Program-made: the position numbers and the translations under genes | Shown: one piece after another, positions 15,727-24,086 of the stretch | Numbering within the stretch: position 1 is the stretch's first letter | Layout of the letters: the number at the start of each line of letters is the position of its first letter | Notes under the pieces: generated by a model | Database searches by the model: none | Seen by the model: the letters and a program-made list of their open reading frames with translations, nothing else | Told to the model about the DNA's origin: nothing | NCBI RefSeq assembly: GCF_003337425.1 | Contig: NZ_QPJU01000013.1 | Location: forward strand, 1 to 46,252 | Direction: 5' to 3' | DNA: 46,252 bases | Source: Extensimonas vulgaris | Lineage (GTDB): Bacteria; Pseudomonadota; Gammaproteobacteria; Burkholderiales; Burkholderiaceae_C

Positions 15727-17847
15727 ATGCCTTCGATCATCAATACCAACCTGCAGTCGCTCAACGCGCAGCGCAACCTGGCCACTTCCCAAAACTCCCT
15801 GGCCACGTCCATGCAGCGCCTGTCCTCGGGCCTGCGCATCAACAGCGCCAAGGACGACGCCGCGGGCCTCGCGATTTCCGACCGCATGACGACGCAAGTC
15901 CGCGGTCTGGCCGTGGCTGCGCGCAACGCCAACGACGGCATCTCGCTGTCGCAGACCGCCGAAGGCGCGCTCGGCTCGATCACCGACAGCCTGCAGCGCC
16001 TGCGCGAACTCGCCGTGCAGTCGGCCAACGGCACCAACCAGGGCGTGGACCGGACCTCGCTCAACGCCGAAGCCAAACAGCTGCTCTCTGAAATCAACCG
16101 CGTGGCCACCACCACCACCTTCAACGGCAGAAAGCTGCTCGACGGCTCGTTCAAGAACATCAGCTTCCAGGTGGGTGCGAACGTGGGTGACACCATCTCG
16201 GTGTCGGTGGGCAAGATGGACACCAAGTCGCTGGGCAGCGCCGCCACGGCAGCCATCACCTCGGCGCAAAATGCCTCGAGCAGCCCATTGAAAGACGGCG
16301 ATCTGTTCATCAACGGCGTAGGCATAGGCCCCTCTCTGGCCAGTGCCGACACGGCTTCTTACACCGCCAAGGACTCCAGCGCCATCGCCAAAGCCGCGGC
16401 CATCAACGCCAAATCGGCACAAACCGGCGTGACCGCGCAGGTCAACGCCACCGAAGTCGGTGGCAGCGCCATGACTTCGCCTAATACAGCGACCAGCGGC
16501 ACTGTCACCATCAATGGAGTCGATATCGGCGTCAGCACGACCACGGACGCCGCAGCCTCGCGCGCCTCGGTGGTGGCGGCCATCAACGCCAAGGCCCAGC
16601 AAACGGGCGTGACGGCCATAGACACGGGGCTGGACAGCGGTGGTGTCAAGCTCGTCGCGGCCGATGGGCGCAATGTGACCGTTGCATTCGGCGGCACCGT
16701 CACCGCCGCCACCACCGGTCTGGCTGCACCAGATACCTACACCGGCTCCTACACCCTGGTGTCCGACAAGGACATCACCATCGCCAGCAGCAATGCCGGC
16801 AACATCACGCGCTCGGGCCTGCGCGCCGGCACCTTCAGCGCGCAGACCGCATACGCCTCGGGTGTGCCGCCGACGGCGGGTGTAACAACCACCACGGCGA
16901 TCAAGGCCGGTGACTTTTCCATCAACGGCACGCTGGTGGGCGATTCGCTGGCCAGCAGCGACACGGCGTCGTTCAACGGCAATAGCAGCAGCGCCATCGC
17001 CAAGGCGGCAGCGATCAACGCGATCTCGTCCAAGACCGGCGTGACGGCTGTGGCCAATGCGAACGAGGTGGCGGGTGGCACGACACCCATGACCGCGGGA
17101 GCGAGCTCGGGAACGCTGGTCATCAATGGTGTGACTACGGGCGCCATCTCCACGACGGCTTCATCAACGACAGCGGACAACCGCCAGGCCGTGGTCGATG
17201 CGATCAACAAAATCTCCGCGCAAACGGGCGTGGTGGCCATCAACACCAATGACGACGCCACGGGCGTGAAGCTCGTGGCCGCCGATGGGCGCAACATCAC
17301 GGTGACGCAAGCATCTGGTAATTTATCGGATGCATCCACGGGCTTGAATGCTGCACTACTCACGGTGGCTGGCACACCGACACAAGCGCAACTGGACGCA
17401 GCCACCTTCCTCGGCAGCGTCACGCTGTCTTCGGTCAGCGCCTTCACGATCGAGCGCGGTACTTCGACGGGCGCCGATCTGAGCCAAAGCCTGGGTCTTG
17501 GCGTGGGGACGTACGGCGCGGGCCGCAGCGGGCAGGCGCTCGAAAGCCTGGACTTGAGCACGGCAGAAGGCGCGACGGCAGCGCTCACGGCGCTGGACAA
17601 TGCCCTTTCTACCGTGAACAGCGCGCGTGCCGACCAGGGTGCGATCCAGAACCGCTTCAGCGCCGTCACGGCGAACATTGCCTCGGCATCGGAAAACCTC
17701 ACGGCCGCACGCAGCCGCATCCAGGATGCCGACTTTGCCGCAGAAACCGCCAACCTCTCGCGCTCGCAAATTCTGCAGCAGGCGGGCACGGCCATGGTGG
17801 CGCAGGCCAACCAGCTGCCGCAGCAGGTGCTCAAGCTGTTGCAGTAA
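15727..17847 (+). CDS. Flagellin 2
   Basis: 706 residues, exactly as long as flagellin 1 and collinear with it, including the two 204-residue internal units (second unit again starting near residue 393). It begins [20 protein letters not shown] and ends [10 protein letters not shown]. Long blocks are nearly identical in DNA to flagellin 1. Differences cluster in short patches (for example around 16480-16500, 17080-17180 and 17310-17400), a mosaic expected from gene conversion. AAGGA precedes the ATG. No good sigma-28 promoter is visible: TTGAGTTG near 15582 lacks a matching GCCGATAA. A weak sigma-54-like string is at 15672-15687. Confidence 0.96.
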   Translation: MPSIINTNLQSLNAQRNLATSQNSLATSMQRLSSGLRINSAKDDAAGLAISDRMTTQVRGLAVAARNANDGISLSQTAEGALGSITDSLQRLRELAVQSANGTNQGVDRTSLNAEAKQLLSEINRVATTTTFNGRKLLDGSFKNISFQVGANVGDTISVSVGKMDTKSLGSAATAAITSAQNASSSPLKDGDLFINGVGIGPSLASADTASYTAKDSSAIAKAAAINAKSAQTGVTAQVNATEVGGSAMTSPNTATSGTVTINGVDIGVSTTTDAAASRASVVAAINAKAQQTGVTAIDTGLDSGGVKLVAADGRNVTVAFGGTVTAATTGLAAPDTYTGSYTLVSDKDITIASSNAGNITRSGLRAGTFSAQTAYASGVPPTAGVTTTTAIKAGDFSINGTLVGDSLASSDTASFNGNSSSAIAKAAAINAISSKTGVTAVANANEVAGGTTPMTAGASSGTLVINGVTTGAISTTASSTTADNRQAVVDAINKISAQTGVVAINTNDDATGVKLVAADGRNITVTQASGNLSDASTGLNAALLTVAGTPTQAQLDAATFLGSVTLSSVSAFTIERGTSTGADLSQSLGLGVGTYGAGRSGQALESLDLSTAEGATAALTALDNALSTVNSARADQGAIQNRFSAVTANIASASENLTAARSRIQDADFAAETANLSRSQILQQAGTAMVAQANQLPQQVLKLLQ

Positions 17848-17868
17848 TTCTTCTCCGGCAAATAAGCC

Positions 17869-17906
17869 AAAACCGCGCAGGCAGTTGTTTGCGCGGTTTT
17901 GTTTTT
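17869..17906 (+). terminator. Rho-independent terminator after fliC2
   Basis: AAAACCGCGCA (17869-17879) pairs with TGCGCGGTTTT (17890-17900) around a 10-base loop, followed by GTTTTT. Confidence 0.9.
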
Positions 17907-17918
17907 GGGGCGGCAGCC

Positions 17919-17945
17919 TTGAGTTTTCTGGTGTGCAGCCGATAA
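17919..17945 (+). promoter_or_regulatory. Sigma-28 (FliA) promoter of fliT2
   Basis: TTGAGTTT (17919-17926), 11 bases, GCCGATAA (17938-17945), a perfect -10. It shares its -35 with the fliS promoter. Confidence 0.8.
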
Positions 17946-18013
17946 AGAGGATACGACGATGACATAAGAATTTTGTGAGTGTGCAATCCGTACACTCGAT
18001 AGGAAATTGATCC

Positions 18014-18313
18014 ATGCCGAGTCAATTGATCGACTACTACAAAGCCCTTGAAGACAGCAGCCAAAAGATGTTGCAGGCCGCGCAGCTGCAAGACTGGGAG
18101 GGCGTGGCGCGCTACGAGGGCACTTGCGCGGTGTTGATCGAGCAGTTGCGCTACCAGGCCCAGCACGAAACCCTGGCGCCCGAGCAGCGCAAGCTCAAGG
18201 CCGCGATCATGCGCCGCATCCTGCGTAACGACGCCGAGATCCGCCTCTTGGCCGAGCCCTGGCTCGCGCAGTTCGAGCACCTGTTCGAAGGCCAGCCGAT
18301 GGCGATGCACTGA
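18014..18313 (+). CDS. FliT-like flagellar chaperone, copy 2
   Basis: 99 residues. MPSQLIDYYKALEDSSQKML and QDWEGVARYEGTCAVLIEQL follow copy 1 closely, as do LAPEQRKLKAAIMRRILRND and the C-terminal EPWLAQFEHLF. It is the last gene of the flagellar block and has its own sigma-28 promoter 70 bases upstream. A chaperone duplicated together with a flagellin suggests that a fliC-fliT pair was copied; which FliT serves FliD cannot be told from sequence. Confidence 0.82.
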   Translation: MPSQLIDYYKALEDSSQKMLQAAQLQDWEGVARYEGTCAVLIEQLRYQAQHETLAPEQRKLKAAIMRRILRNDAEIRLLAEPWLAQFEHLFEGQPMAMH

Positions 18314-18360
18314 GGCTTTTTTCGTAAGGGACTGAATTTTGACTATATTCGGTCCTTTGA

Positions 18361-18536
18361 ACCCAGATTGTTCGTTAGGACGCGGGATGGTGGCGAGGCG
18401 GCTGGCGTGGCAGTTTGGTCGCGGGTGAGAAGTCCATGGCCAGTGCCATGGATGCCGAAGCCGCGGCCAAAATGACCGGCAGACGTCCGCCAACGCCCGC
18501 GTAGGTGCGAAGCACCGCCTAATGGACAATCTGGGT
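18361..18536. mobile_element. 176-bp miniature inverted-repeat element, full copy 1
   Basis: Ends ACCCAGATTGTTCGTTAGG and CCTAATGGACAATCTGGGT are inverted repeats. TGA flanks both sides (18358-18360 and 18537-18539), consistent with a 3-bp target duplication. An inverted copy of identical length is at 41346-41521. There is no reading frame, so it must be moved in trans. It ends 18 bases before the antitoxin ATG at 18555, so any promoter for that TA pair lies inside the element. The bases from 18314 to 18357 hold an imperfect hairpin (18326-18337 with 18347-18358) that may terminate fliT2 transcription. Confidence 0.82.
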
Positions 18537-18554
18537 TGAATCATCAGCCGCGCC

Positions 18555-18827
18555 ATGAAGCTATCCACCCAGGTCAAACCCATCAGCTACCTCAAGAGCC
18601 ACGCCGCGCAGATCGTGAAAGACGTTTCCGAATCGCGCGAGTCCATCTTGATTACCCAGAATGGCGAGGCCAAGCTGGTGGTGATGGACGTGCATTCTTA
18701 CGAGCAGCAGCAGGAAGCCTTGGCGCTGCTGAAGTTGCTCGCGCTGGGCAAAAGCGACATCGCACAAGGGCGCTTTCGCGATGTACAGGATGTATTTGCG
18801 GAGCTGGATCAGGAAGACAGCAAGTGA
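18555..18827 (+). CDS. Phd/YefM-family antitoxin
   Basis: 90 residues. The N-terminal Phd/YefM fold is clear (QVKPISYLKSHAAQIVKDVS, then ITQNGEAKLVVMDVHSYEQQ), and the C-terminal helix (GRFRDVQDVFAELDQE) would wrap the toxin. It represses its own promoter and neutralises the RelE/ParE protein encoded next. The two genes overlap by 4 bases (GTGA). Confidence 0.9.
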   Translation: MKLSTQVKPISYLKSHAAQIVKDVSESRESILITQNGEAKLVVMDVHSYEQQQEALALLKLLALGKSDIAQGRFRDVQDVFAELDQEDSK

Positions 18828-19153
18828 AGGCGGTTTTTCTGCCGGGTGCGGAAGAAGACCTGAAGGAACTGCGCCGCTATGTCATCCAGCGCTTCGGAAA
18901 AAACACCTGGAGTGACACCTACGGAAAAATCAAAACCTCTGTGCGCAGCCTCCAAGCATTTCCTTTGGCAGGTTCCGTTCCAGAGGAATTAGCCGATCTG
19001 GGCCTCGGGCAGTACCGCCAGGTGATCTCTGGCATGAACCGCATCATTTACGAGGTGGGCAATGAGGTGCTCTACATCCATATCGTTTGTGATACGCGCA
19101 GGGATATGCAAACGTTGCTCGTCAACCGCCTTCTGCGAATGACGAAAAAATAA
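18824..19153 (+). CDS. RelE/ParE-family toxin
   Basis: 109 residues, usual size for the family. MKAVFLPGAEEDLKELRRYV, RQVISGMNRIIYEV and VLYIHIVCDTRRDMQTLLVN follow the RelE/ParE fold (strand, two helices, three strands). The GTG start overlaps the antitoxin stop. Ribosome-dependent mRNA cleavage (RelE) and gyrase poisoning (ParE) cannot be separated by eye; the D(T)RRD segment is more RelE-like. Confidence 0.88.
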   Translation: MKAVFLPGAEEDLKELRRYVIQRFGKNTWSDTYGKIKTSVRSLQAFPLAGSVPEELADLGLGQYRQVISGMNRIIYEVGNEVLYIHIVCDTRRDMQTLLVNRLLRMTKK

Positions 19154-19234
19154 CGCAGAACGTTCATCCCCTGTCCTTATGAACAAGCAGGGTTTACCAT
19201 GTTTTATGCTTCTAGTGCCCTAGCGATGGGCGCT

Positions 19235-19259
19235 AATTGCTATTTTTGAAATAGCAATT
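19235..19259. terminator. Perfect hairpin covering the end of rsmA
   Basis: AATTGCTATTT-TTG-AAATAGCAATT, an 11-bp perfect stem. It includes the rsmA stop codon (19240-19242, minus strand) and its last codons. It belongs to the AGCGCTAG/GCTATTT small-repeat family, which recurs near 25307 and 33169, and may act as a bidirectional terminator between rsmA and the TA pair. Confidence 0.55.
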
Positions 19260-20055
19260 CACGCGCCAGCGCCAGGTATTCGTGCACCGGGACTTCCTCG
19301 GCGCGGCGCTGGGTGTCGAAGTGGCCCGCGTAGGCGCGCCCTTCGAGCCAGCGCCCCAGCGTGTGGCGCAGCAGCTTGCGGCGCTGGCTGAACGCGACTT
19401 GCACCAGCTCGCTCAGCAGCGCCGGCGGCAGCTCGGGCGCGCCGGGCAGCGGCAGCATGCGCACCACGGCGCTGTCCACGCGCGGCGGCGGCTCGAAGCT
19501 CGCGGGCGGCACGTGCAGCAGGTTTTCCATGGCGTAGCGCCATTGCAGCATCACCGACAGGCGCCCGTAGTCGGCCGTGGCGGGCTGCGCGACCATGCGT
19601 TGCACGACCTCTTTTTGCAGCATGAAGTGCTGGTCTGCAATCACGCCGACGTGATCGAGCAGGTGGAACAGGATGGGCGTGGAGATGTTGTAGGGCAGGT
19701 TGCCGACGACGCGCAGTTTGTGCGCCGGGGCGGCTGCGGCAGGGTTTGCGCCGGCGCCGCCCAGGCGCGCGGCGAGCGCGGTGAAGTCAACCTGGAGCAC
19801 GTCGGCTTCGATCACTTCGAGCTGCGGGTGCTGGCGCAGACGCGCGGCCAGGTCGCGGTCGAGCTCGATCACGGCGAGCTGGCCCAGGCGCTCGACCAGC
19901 GGCTGCGTGAGCGCCGCGAGGCCGGGGCCGATTTCGACCATGGCCTGGCCCGGCTGCGGCGCGATGGCGCGTACGATGGCGTCGATGATGGCGCTGTCGG
20001 CCAGGAAGTGCTGGCCGAAGCGCTTGCGCGCGCGGTGTTGCCGGGGTTGCGTCAC
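19240..20055 (-). CDS. rsmA: 16S rRNA (A1518/A1519) dimethyltransferase
   Basis: 271 residues (the E. coli enzyme has 273). It dimethylates two adenosines at the 3' end of 16S rRNA during small-subunit maturation; also called KsgA. Motifs: [11 protein letters not shown], the SAM loop [14 protein letters not shown], and the catalytic NLPYNIS (Asn119-Ser125). It uses a GTG start that overlaps the surA stop (GTGA), so it is translationally coupled as the third gene of lptD-surA-rsmA. Its last codons lie in a repeat-like hairpin. Confidence 0.96.
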   Translation of the reverse strand: MTQPRQHRARKRFGQHFLADSAIIDAIVRAIAPQPGQAMVEIGPGLAALTQPLVERLGQLAVIELDRDLAARLRQHPQLEVIEADVLQVDFTALAARLGGAGANPAAAAPAHKLRVVGNLPYNISTPILFHLLDHVGVIADQHFMLQKEVVQRMVAQPATADYGRLSVMLQWRYAMENLLHVPPASFEPPPRVDSAVVRMLPLPGAPELPPALLSELVQVAFSQRRKLLRHTLGRWLEGRAYAGHFDTQRRAEEVPVHEYLALARELLFQK

Positions 20056-21473
20056 TGTGGCGGGTCGCGGTATTCGATGTAGGCGCGGCCGCGCAGCTCT
20101 TGCAGCCAGGTGGTGTAGGCCTGCTCGGCTTTTTGCTCGCGCACGGTGTCGCGCGCCATGTCGCGCAGCTCGCGCTGGCTGGGTTTGACTTCGCGGCGTT
20201 CGAGCACCTGGATCAGGTGCACGCCAAAGCGCGTGACCACGGGTTCGCTGATCTCGCCGGGTTTCAGGGCGTTCATGGCTTCTTCGAATTCGGGCACGAA
20301 GCGGCCGGGGTTGACCCAGCCCAGGTCGCCGCCTTGCTTGGCGCTGCCGTCTTGCGAGTATTCGCGCGCGAGGTCGGCAAAGTCGGCCGTGCCCGCGAGC
20401 ATGCGCCGGCGCAGCTCGGCCAGGCGCGCGGCGGCGGCGGTTTCGCTCAGTTGCGGGCCGGTGCGCAGCAGGATGTGGCGCACGTGGCTTTGCGTGATGA
20501 CGGCAGGAATGCCGGCGTTGTTGCGCTCCACGACCTTGAGGACGTGAAAGCCCGCACCCGAGCGCAGCGGGCCGGCGATGGCGCCCACGGGCAGCGTGGC
20601 GACGGCGTTGGCGAACAGCTCGGGGTAGCGCTCGAGCGGGCGCAGGCCCATGAGGGTGCCGGCGGCACCGAGCTGCGCATCGGCAAGTTCGCGCGCCACG
20701 GTGGCGAAGTCTTCGCCTGCGCGCAGGCGATCGGCCGCGGCCTGGGCGCGCGCCTGGCGCTGGGCGACTTCGGCAGGGGCAGCGTTTTCGGGCACGGGCA
20801 CGAAGAAATGTGCGAGGTTGACTTCGGCCTTGGCCGCGGCGTTTTCGGAGCGCTGCTGTTGCAGGTATTGATCGACGTCGAGGTCGGTCACGCGCACGCG
20901 CGACTGCACTTCGCGGTCGCGCAGGCGCTGCAGGAGCAGCTGGTTGCGCAGCTCTTCACGAAAGCTCTTGCGGCTGATGCCTTGCTCGGCCAGGCGGCGG
21001 TAGAAGTCTTCGACGCTGAGCTGGTTTTGATGCGCGACGTTGCGTTCGGCCTGATCGACGGCGTAGTCATCGACGCGGATGCCGGTTTCCTTGGCCTCTT
21101 GCAATTGCACTTTTTCGAGGATGAGCTGCTCGAGCACTTCGCGCGCGAGCACTTCGCGCGGCGGCGCGGCAGCGCCTTGCTGGGCGATCTGCCGCTCGAT
21201 GCGCGCCATGCGGTTGCGCACCTCATTGTTGGTGATGGGCTCGGAGTTGACGAGTGCGACGATGTAGTCGGCCTGTTGCTGCGTCTGGCTCGGGTTTGCG
21301 CTGAATGCGGGCGTGGAAATGGACGTGGACGCGGGCGTTTGCGGCGCGGGGCGCGTGAGGCCCTTGCCGGCGCCGGCCGCTGGGCGCAGGCCCTGCGCGG
21401 CGGCGTTTTGCAGCGCAAGGCCGCAAAGGCAGGCCAGACACGTCAGGAGCAGGGCAAGAAAACGGTGGTTCAT
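20052..21473 (-). CDS. surA: Periplasmic chaperone / peptidyl-prolyl isomerase SurA
   Basis: 473 residues. It carries outer-membrane proteins, LptD included, through the periplasm. A signal peptide is evident ([20 protein letters not shown] ending near QNAAAQG). The SurA N-terminal chaperone domain is at about 45-190, followed by two parvulin domains. The second is the better preserved ([20 protein letters not shown], then [20 protein letters not shown]). The ATG at 21473 is chosen over a TTG at 21485 because it begins the signal peptide. It lies 8 bases after lptD. Confidence 0.94.
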   Translation of the reverse strand: MNHRFLALLLTCLACLCGLALQNAAAQGLRPAAGAGKGLTRPAPQTPASTSISTPAFSANPSQTQQQADYIVALVNSEPITNNEVRNRMARIERQIAQQGAAAPPREVLAREVLEQLILEKVQLQEAKETGIRVDDYAVDQAERNVAHQNQLSVEDFYRRLAEQGISRKSFREELRNQLLLQRLRDREVQSRVRVTDLDVDQYLQQQRSENAAAKAEVNLAHFFVPVPENAAPAEVAQRQARAQAAADRLRAGEDFATVARELADAQLGAAGTLMGLRPLERYPELFANAVATLPVGAIAGPLRSGAGFHVLKVVERNNAGIPAVITQSHVRHILLRTGPQLSETAAAARLAELRRRMLAGTADFADLAREYSQDGSAKQGGDLGWVNPGRFVPEFEEAMNALKPGEISEPVVTRFGVHLIQVLERREVKPSQRELRDMARDTVREQKAEQAYTTWLQELRGRAYIEYRDPPQ

Positions 21474-21481
21474 GGTGGCGG

Positions 21482-23941
21482 TCAATCGTAATTGCTGAAG
21501 CGGCTGGGCAGCGCACGCGCCGCAGGGTCGTGCAGGGCTTGGTAGCGCGGCACATTTTGCTTGAGCGCCGCGAGCGGGTCCTGGCCCAGGCTCAGGCGCG
21601 AGAAGCCGACGAATTCGATCTGGAACAGCAGGCGCGTGTTGGCGCTGATGAGGCTGTTTTGCAGCCGGTCGATGACCACGCGGCCGACCCAGCAGCAGCC
21701 GTCGTACTCAAACCCTACGACCATGTCGACGAGCTTTTTGTCGCGCATGCTGTAGTCCAGCCGCCCCACGGTGTACCAGCGGCCGCTGCCCGTGTGCGCG
21801 GCTTTGCCGTCCTTGCGCGCGCCGGCGTCGGACGCGCTTGCACTAGCGCTGGAGCTCAAGGGCCATTGCCAGCCCAGGTCGATCTGCTCGCTGGTGCCGC
21901 GCTGCAGCCGGTACGCGGCGCTGAGGGTGCGGTAGTTGCCGGGCGTGTAGTTGGCGCTCACGGTGGAGCTGATGGAGCGGTGCGTATGCGGGTTGTATTG
22001 CACGACGGAGTCGAAGCCCCATTGCGGCGTCCAGTTCAGGCCCGCGCCCAGCAGGATGTCGGAGACGCGATCGGTGACGGGCGCTTCGCCGGGCATGGTG
22101 ACTTGCTGGTCTTTGAAGCGCAGGCGCTGCGCGACGCCCAGGCGCAGCGAGTCGGCGCCGGTGTCGGGGTCGAGAAAGCGCGTGGTCACGCCCAGCGTGA
22201 GCAGGTTGTTGTCGGCGATGCGGTCGTCGCCGACGTAGGAGTTCTCGGTGTAGATGTTGGCAAAGTTGTAGTCCTTGGCCGCGGTGTCGTAGATGGGCAG
22301 CAGGTGCTGGTCGCGGTAGGGCGTGTAGGTGTAGAAGGCGCGCGGCTCGAGCGTCTGCAGGAAGTTGCGCCCGAGCAGCTGCGTGTCGCGCTCGAACACC
22401 AGGCCGCTGTCCAGACTGAAAGTGGGCACGGTGCGGCTCGCGGATTTGCTGCCGTTGATGAGCGGGCTATCGAATTGGTAGTTCGTGGCGTTGAGCTGCA
22501 GGCGCGGCGTGATGAAACTGCCCGGGGTCAGAAAGGGGCGGCTGACTTGCGCCTGCAGGTAGCTGCGGTCGGCGTTGGGCTGGTTGGTGAGAAAGCGGTC
22601 GGCCTGAAAGCGCGTGGTATCGACTTCGACGCTGGTCTCGAAGCCGTGGCGCAGGTCGCTCGGGGCGTAGCGCCATTGCAGCTGCGGCATGCGGTCGTAG
22701 GGCGGCACGATGGGCGCGTTGATGTCCTGCTGGGTTTGCCACTTGAGCGTGTGCACCTGCGCCGTCATGTCGTTGGCCGCCCAGGAGAGCATCATTTCGC
22801 TGGGCAGCAGGCGCTCTTGCGTGGGGTTGGTGCCCACGGTGGCGGCATGGCCGAAGTCGCGCCAGTAGTCGTTGTCGCTCACACGGTTGAGGTTCAGGTG
22901 CAGGTTCAGGTTGCCGATACCGGTGGCGTCTATGCTGCCGTCGTGCTTGGCGGTGTAGGTCCAGCGGTCGCGGTCGCGCAGGGAATCCGAGGGCATGTAT
23001 TGGGCCTTGAGCTCGCCCTGGTAGTTGCTCTCGAGGTAGCGGAATTCGCCCCCCGCGTTCACGCCGCGGCGCGCCATCACGGTGCCGGTGAAGGTGGCGT
23101 CGCGGTTGGGCGCGATGTTCCAGTAGTAGGGCTGCGAGTATTCGAAGCCGCTGCGGCTGTCCAGGCCGAAGGTGGGCGGCAGAAAGCCGGACTTGCGCTT
23201 GTCCGACAGCGGGAAGCTGATGTGCGGTATGGGCAGCACCGGCATGCCCTTGAATTCGAGCACGCCGTCGTCGGCCACGCCCACGTCCTCCTCCTGGTCG
23301 AGGTGGATGGTCTTGGCGCGCAGGATCCAGGCGGGCTGCCAGCTCGCGCTGTCGTTTTTCTCGCAGGTGGTGTAGGTGGCGTCGTGCACCACGGAGCGGT
23401 CGGAGTCGATGAAGTCCACGCGCGCGGCGTCGCCGTAGGCGCCATTGGCCAGAAAGCGGTAGTGCGCGTCGGTGAAAAAGCCCTGGAACGCATCCACGTG
23501 CAGGTCGAGCGCGGTGCCCTCGAAGATGTTGCCCTCGCGGTTGATGTGCACATGGCCGCGCGCTTTGGCCAGGTCTTCGGGCGCGAGGTATTCGAGGCGG
23601 TCGGCGCGGATCATGGTGTCGCCGCGGCGCAGCTCGGCGTTGCCCTCGACCTGCACGTTCAAGTCGGTCTGGCCCGTGACGCGGTCGCCGCGCACGTAGA
23701 TCGGCAGTTGCCGGCGCAGGTCGCGGGGGATGGTTTCCTGCAGCTGCACGCTCGGGTGCAGGCGCGGCCGGCCCCAGCCGTCCAGCGCTGCGCTGTCGGC
23801 CCCTGGGGCGCCAGCGCCGGAGGCGGATGCTGCGGCTGCGGGCGGCTGGGCGACATCCTGCGCGAACGCGCCCGCCGGCACGCAGCACCAGGCGAGCGCG
23901 AGCGCATAGGCTAGGGGGCGCAACCTTGGACGCGAGAGCAT
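21482..23941 (-). CDS. lptD: LPS-assembly outer-membrane protein LptD
   Basis: 819 residues, usual for the family. With LptE it inserts lipopolysaccharide into the outer leaflet of the outer membrane. A signal peptide (MLSRPRLRPLAYALALAWCC through PAGAFAQ) is followed by the OstA/LptA-like jellyroll (LNVQVEGNAELRRGDTMIRA, then ARGHVHINREGNIFEGT) and the LptD barrel to the C terminus. Cys residues near TTCEKND and DGCCWVGR fit the conserved inter-domain disulfides. The ATG at 23941 is preferred because it starts the signal peptide, though the frame continues upstream. Divergent from amgK; first gene of the lptD-surA-rsmA operon. Confidence 0.95.
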   Translation of the reverse strand: MLSRPRLRPLAYALALAWCCVPAGAFAQDVAQPPAAAASASGAGAPGADSAALDGWGRPRLHPSVQLQETIPRDLRRQLPIYVRGDRVTGQTDLNVQVEGNAELRRGDTMIRADRLEYLAPEDLAKARGHVHINREGNIFEGTALDLHVDAFQGFFTDAHYRFLANGAYGDAARVDFIDSDRSVVHDATYTTCEKNDSASWQPAWILRAKTIHLDQEEDVGVADDGVLEFKGMPVLPIPHISFPLSDKRKSGFLPPTFGLDSRSGFEYSQPYYWNIAPNRDATFTGTVMARRGVNAGGEFRYLESNYQGELKAQYMPSDSLRDRDRWTYTAKHDGSIDATGIGNLNLHLNLNRVSDNDYWRDFGHAATVGTNPTQERLLPSEMMLSWAANDMTAQVHTLKWQTQQDINAPIVPPYDRMPQLQWRYAPSDLRHGFETSVEVDTTRFQADRFLTNQPNADRSYLQAQVSRPFLTPGSFITPRLQLNATNYQFDSPLINGSKSASRTVPTFSLDSGLVFERDTQLLGRNFLQTLEPRAFYTYTPYRDQHLLPIYDTAAKDYNFANIYTENSYVGDDRIADNNLLTLGVTTRFLDPDTGADSLRLGVAQRLRFKDQQVTMPGEAPVTDRVSDILLGAGLNWTPQWGFDSVVQYNPHTHRSISSTVSANYTPGNYRTLSAAYRLQRGTSEQIDLGWQWPLSSSASASASDAGARKDGKAAHTGSGRWYTVGRLDYSMRDKKLVDMVVGFEYDGCCWVGRVVIDRLQNSLISANTRLLFQIEFVGFSRLSLGQDPLAALKQNVPRYQALHDPAARALPSRFSNYD

Positions 23942-24086
23942 CCGCTGCGCTGCGGCAGCCGCAGCACGGGGGGTGGGTGGTTTCTGCACGGTGGAAAACT
24001 GGCAGCGGGGCACGGACGAGAAGGCGGTGAAGTGCGATGGAATGCGATCGAGAAACGCAAACGCGGCAAATAGAATCCGATTATCC

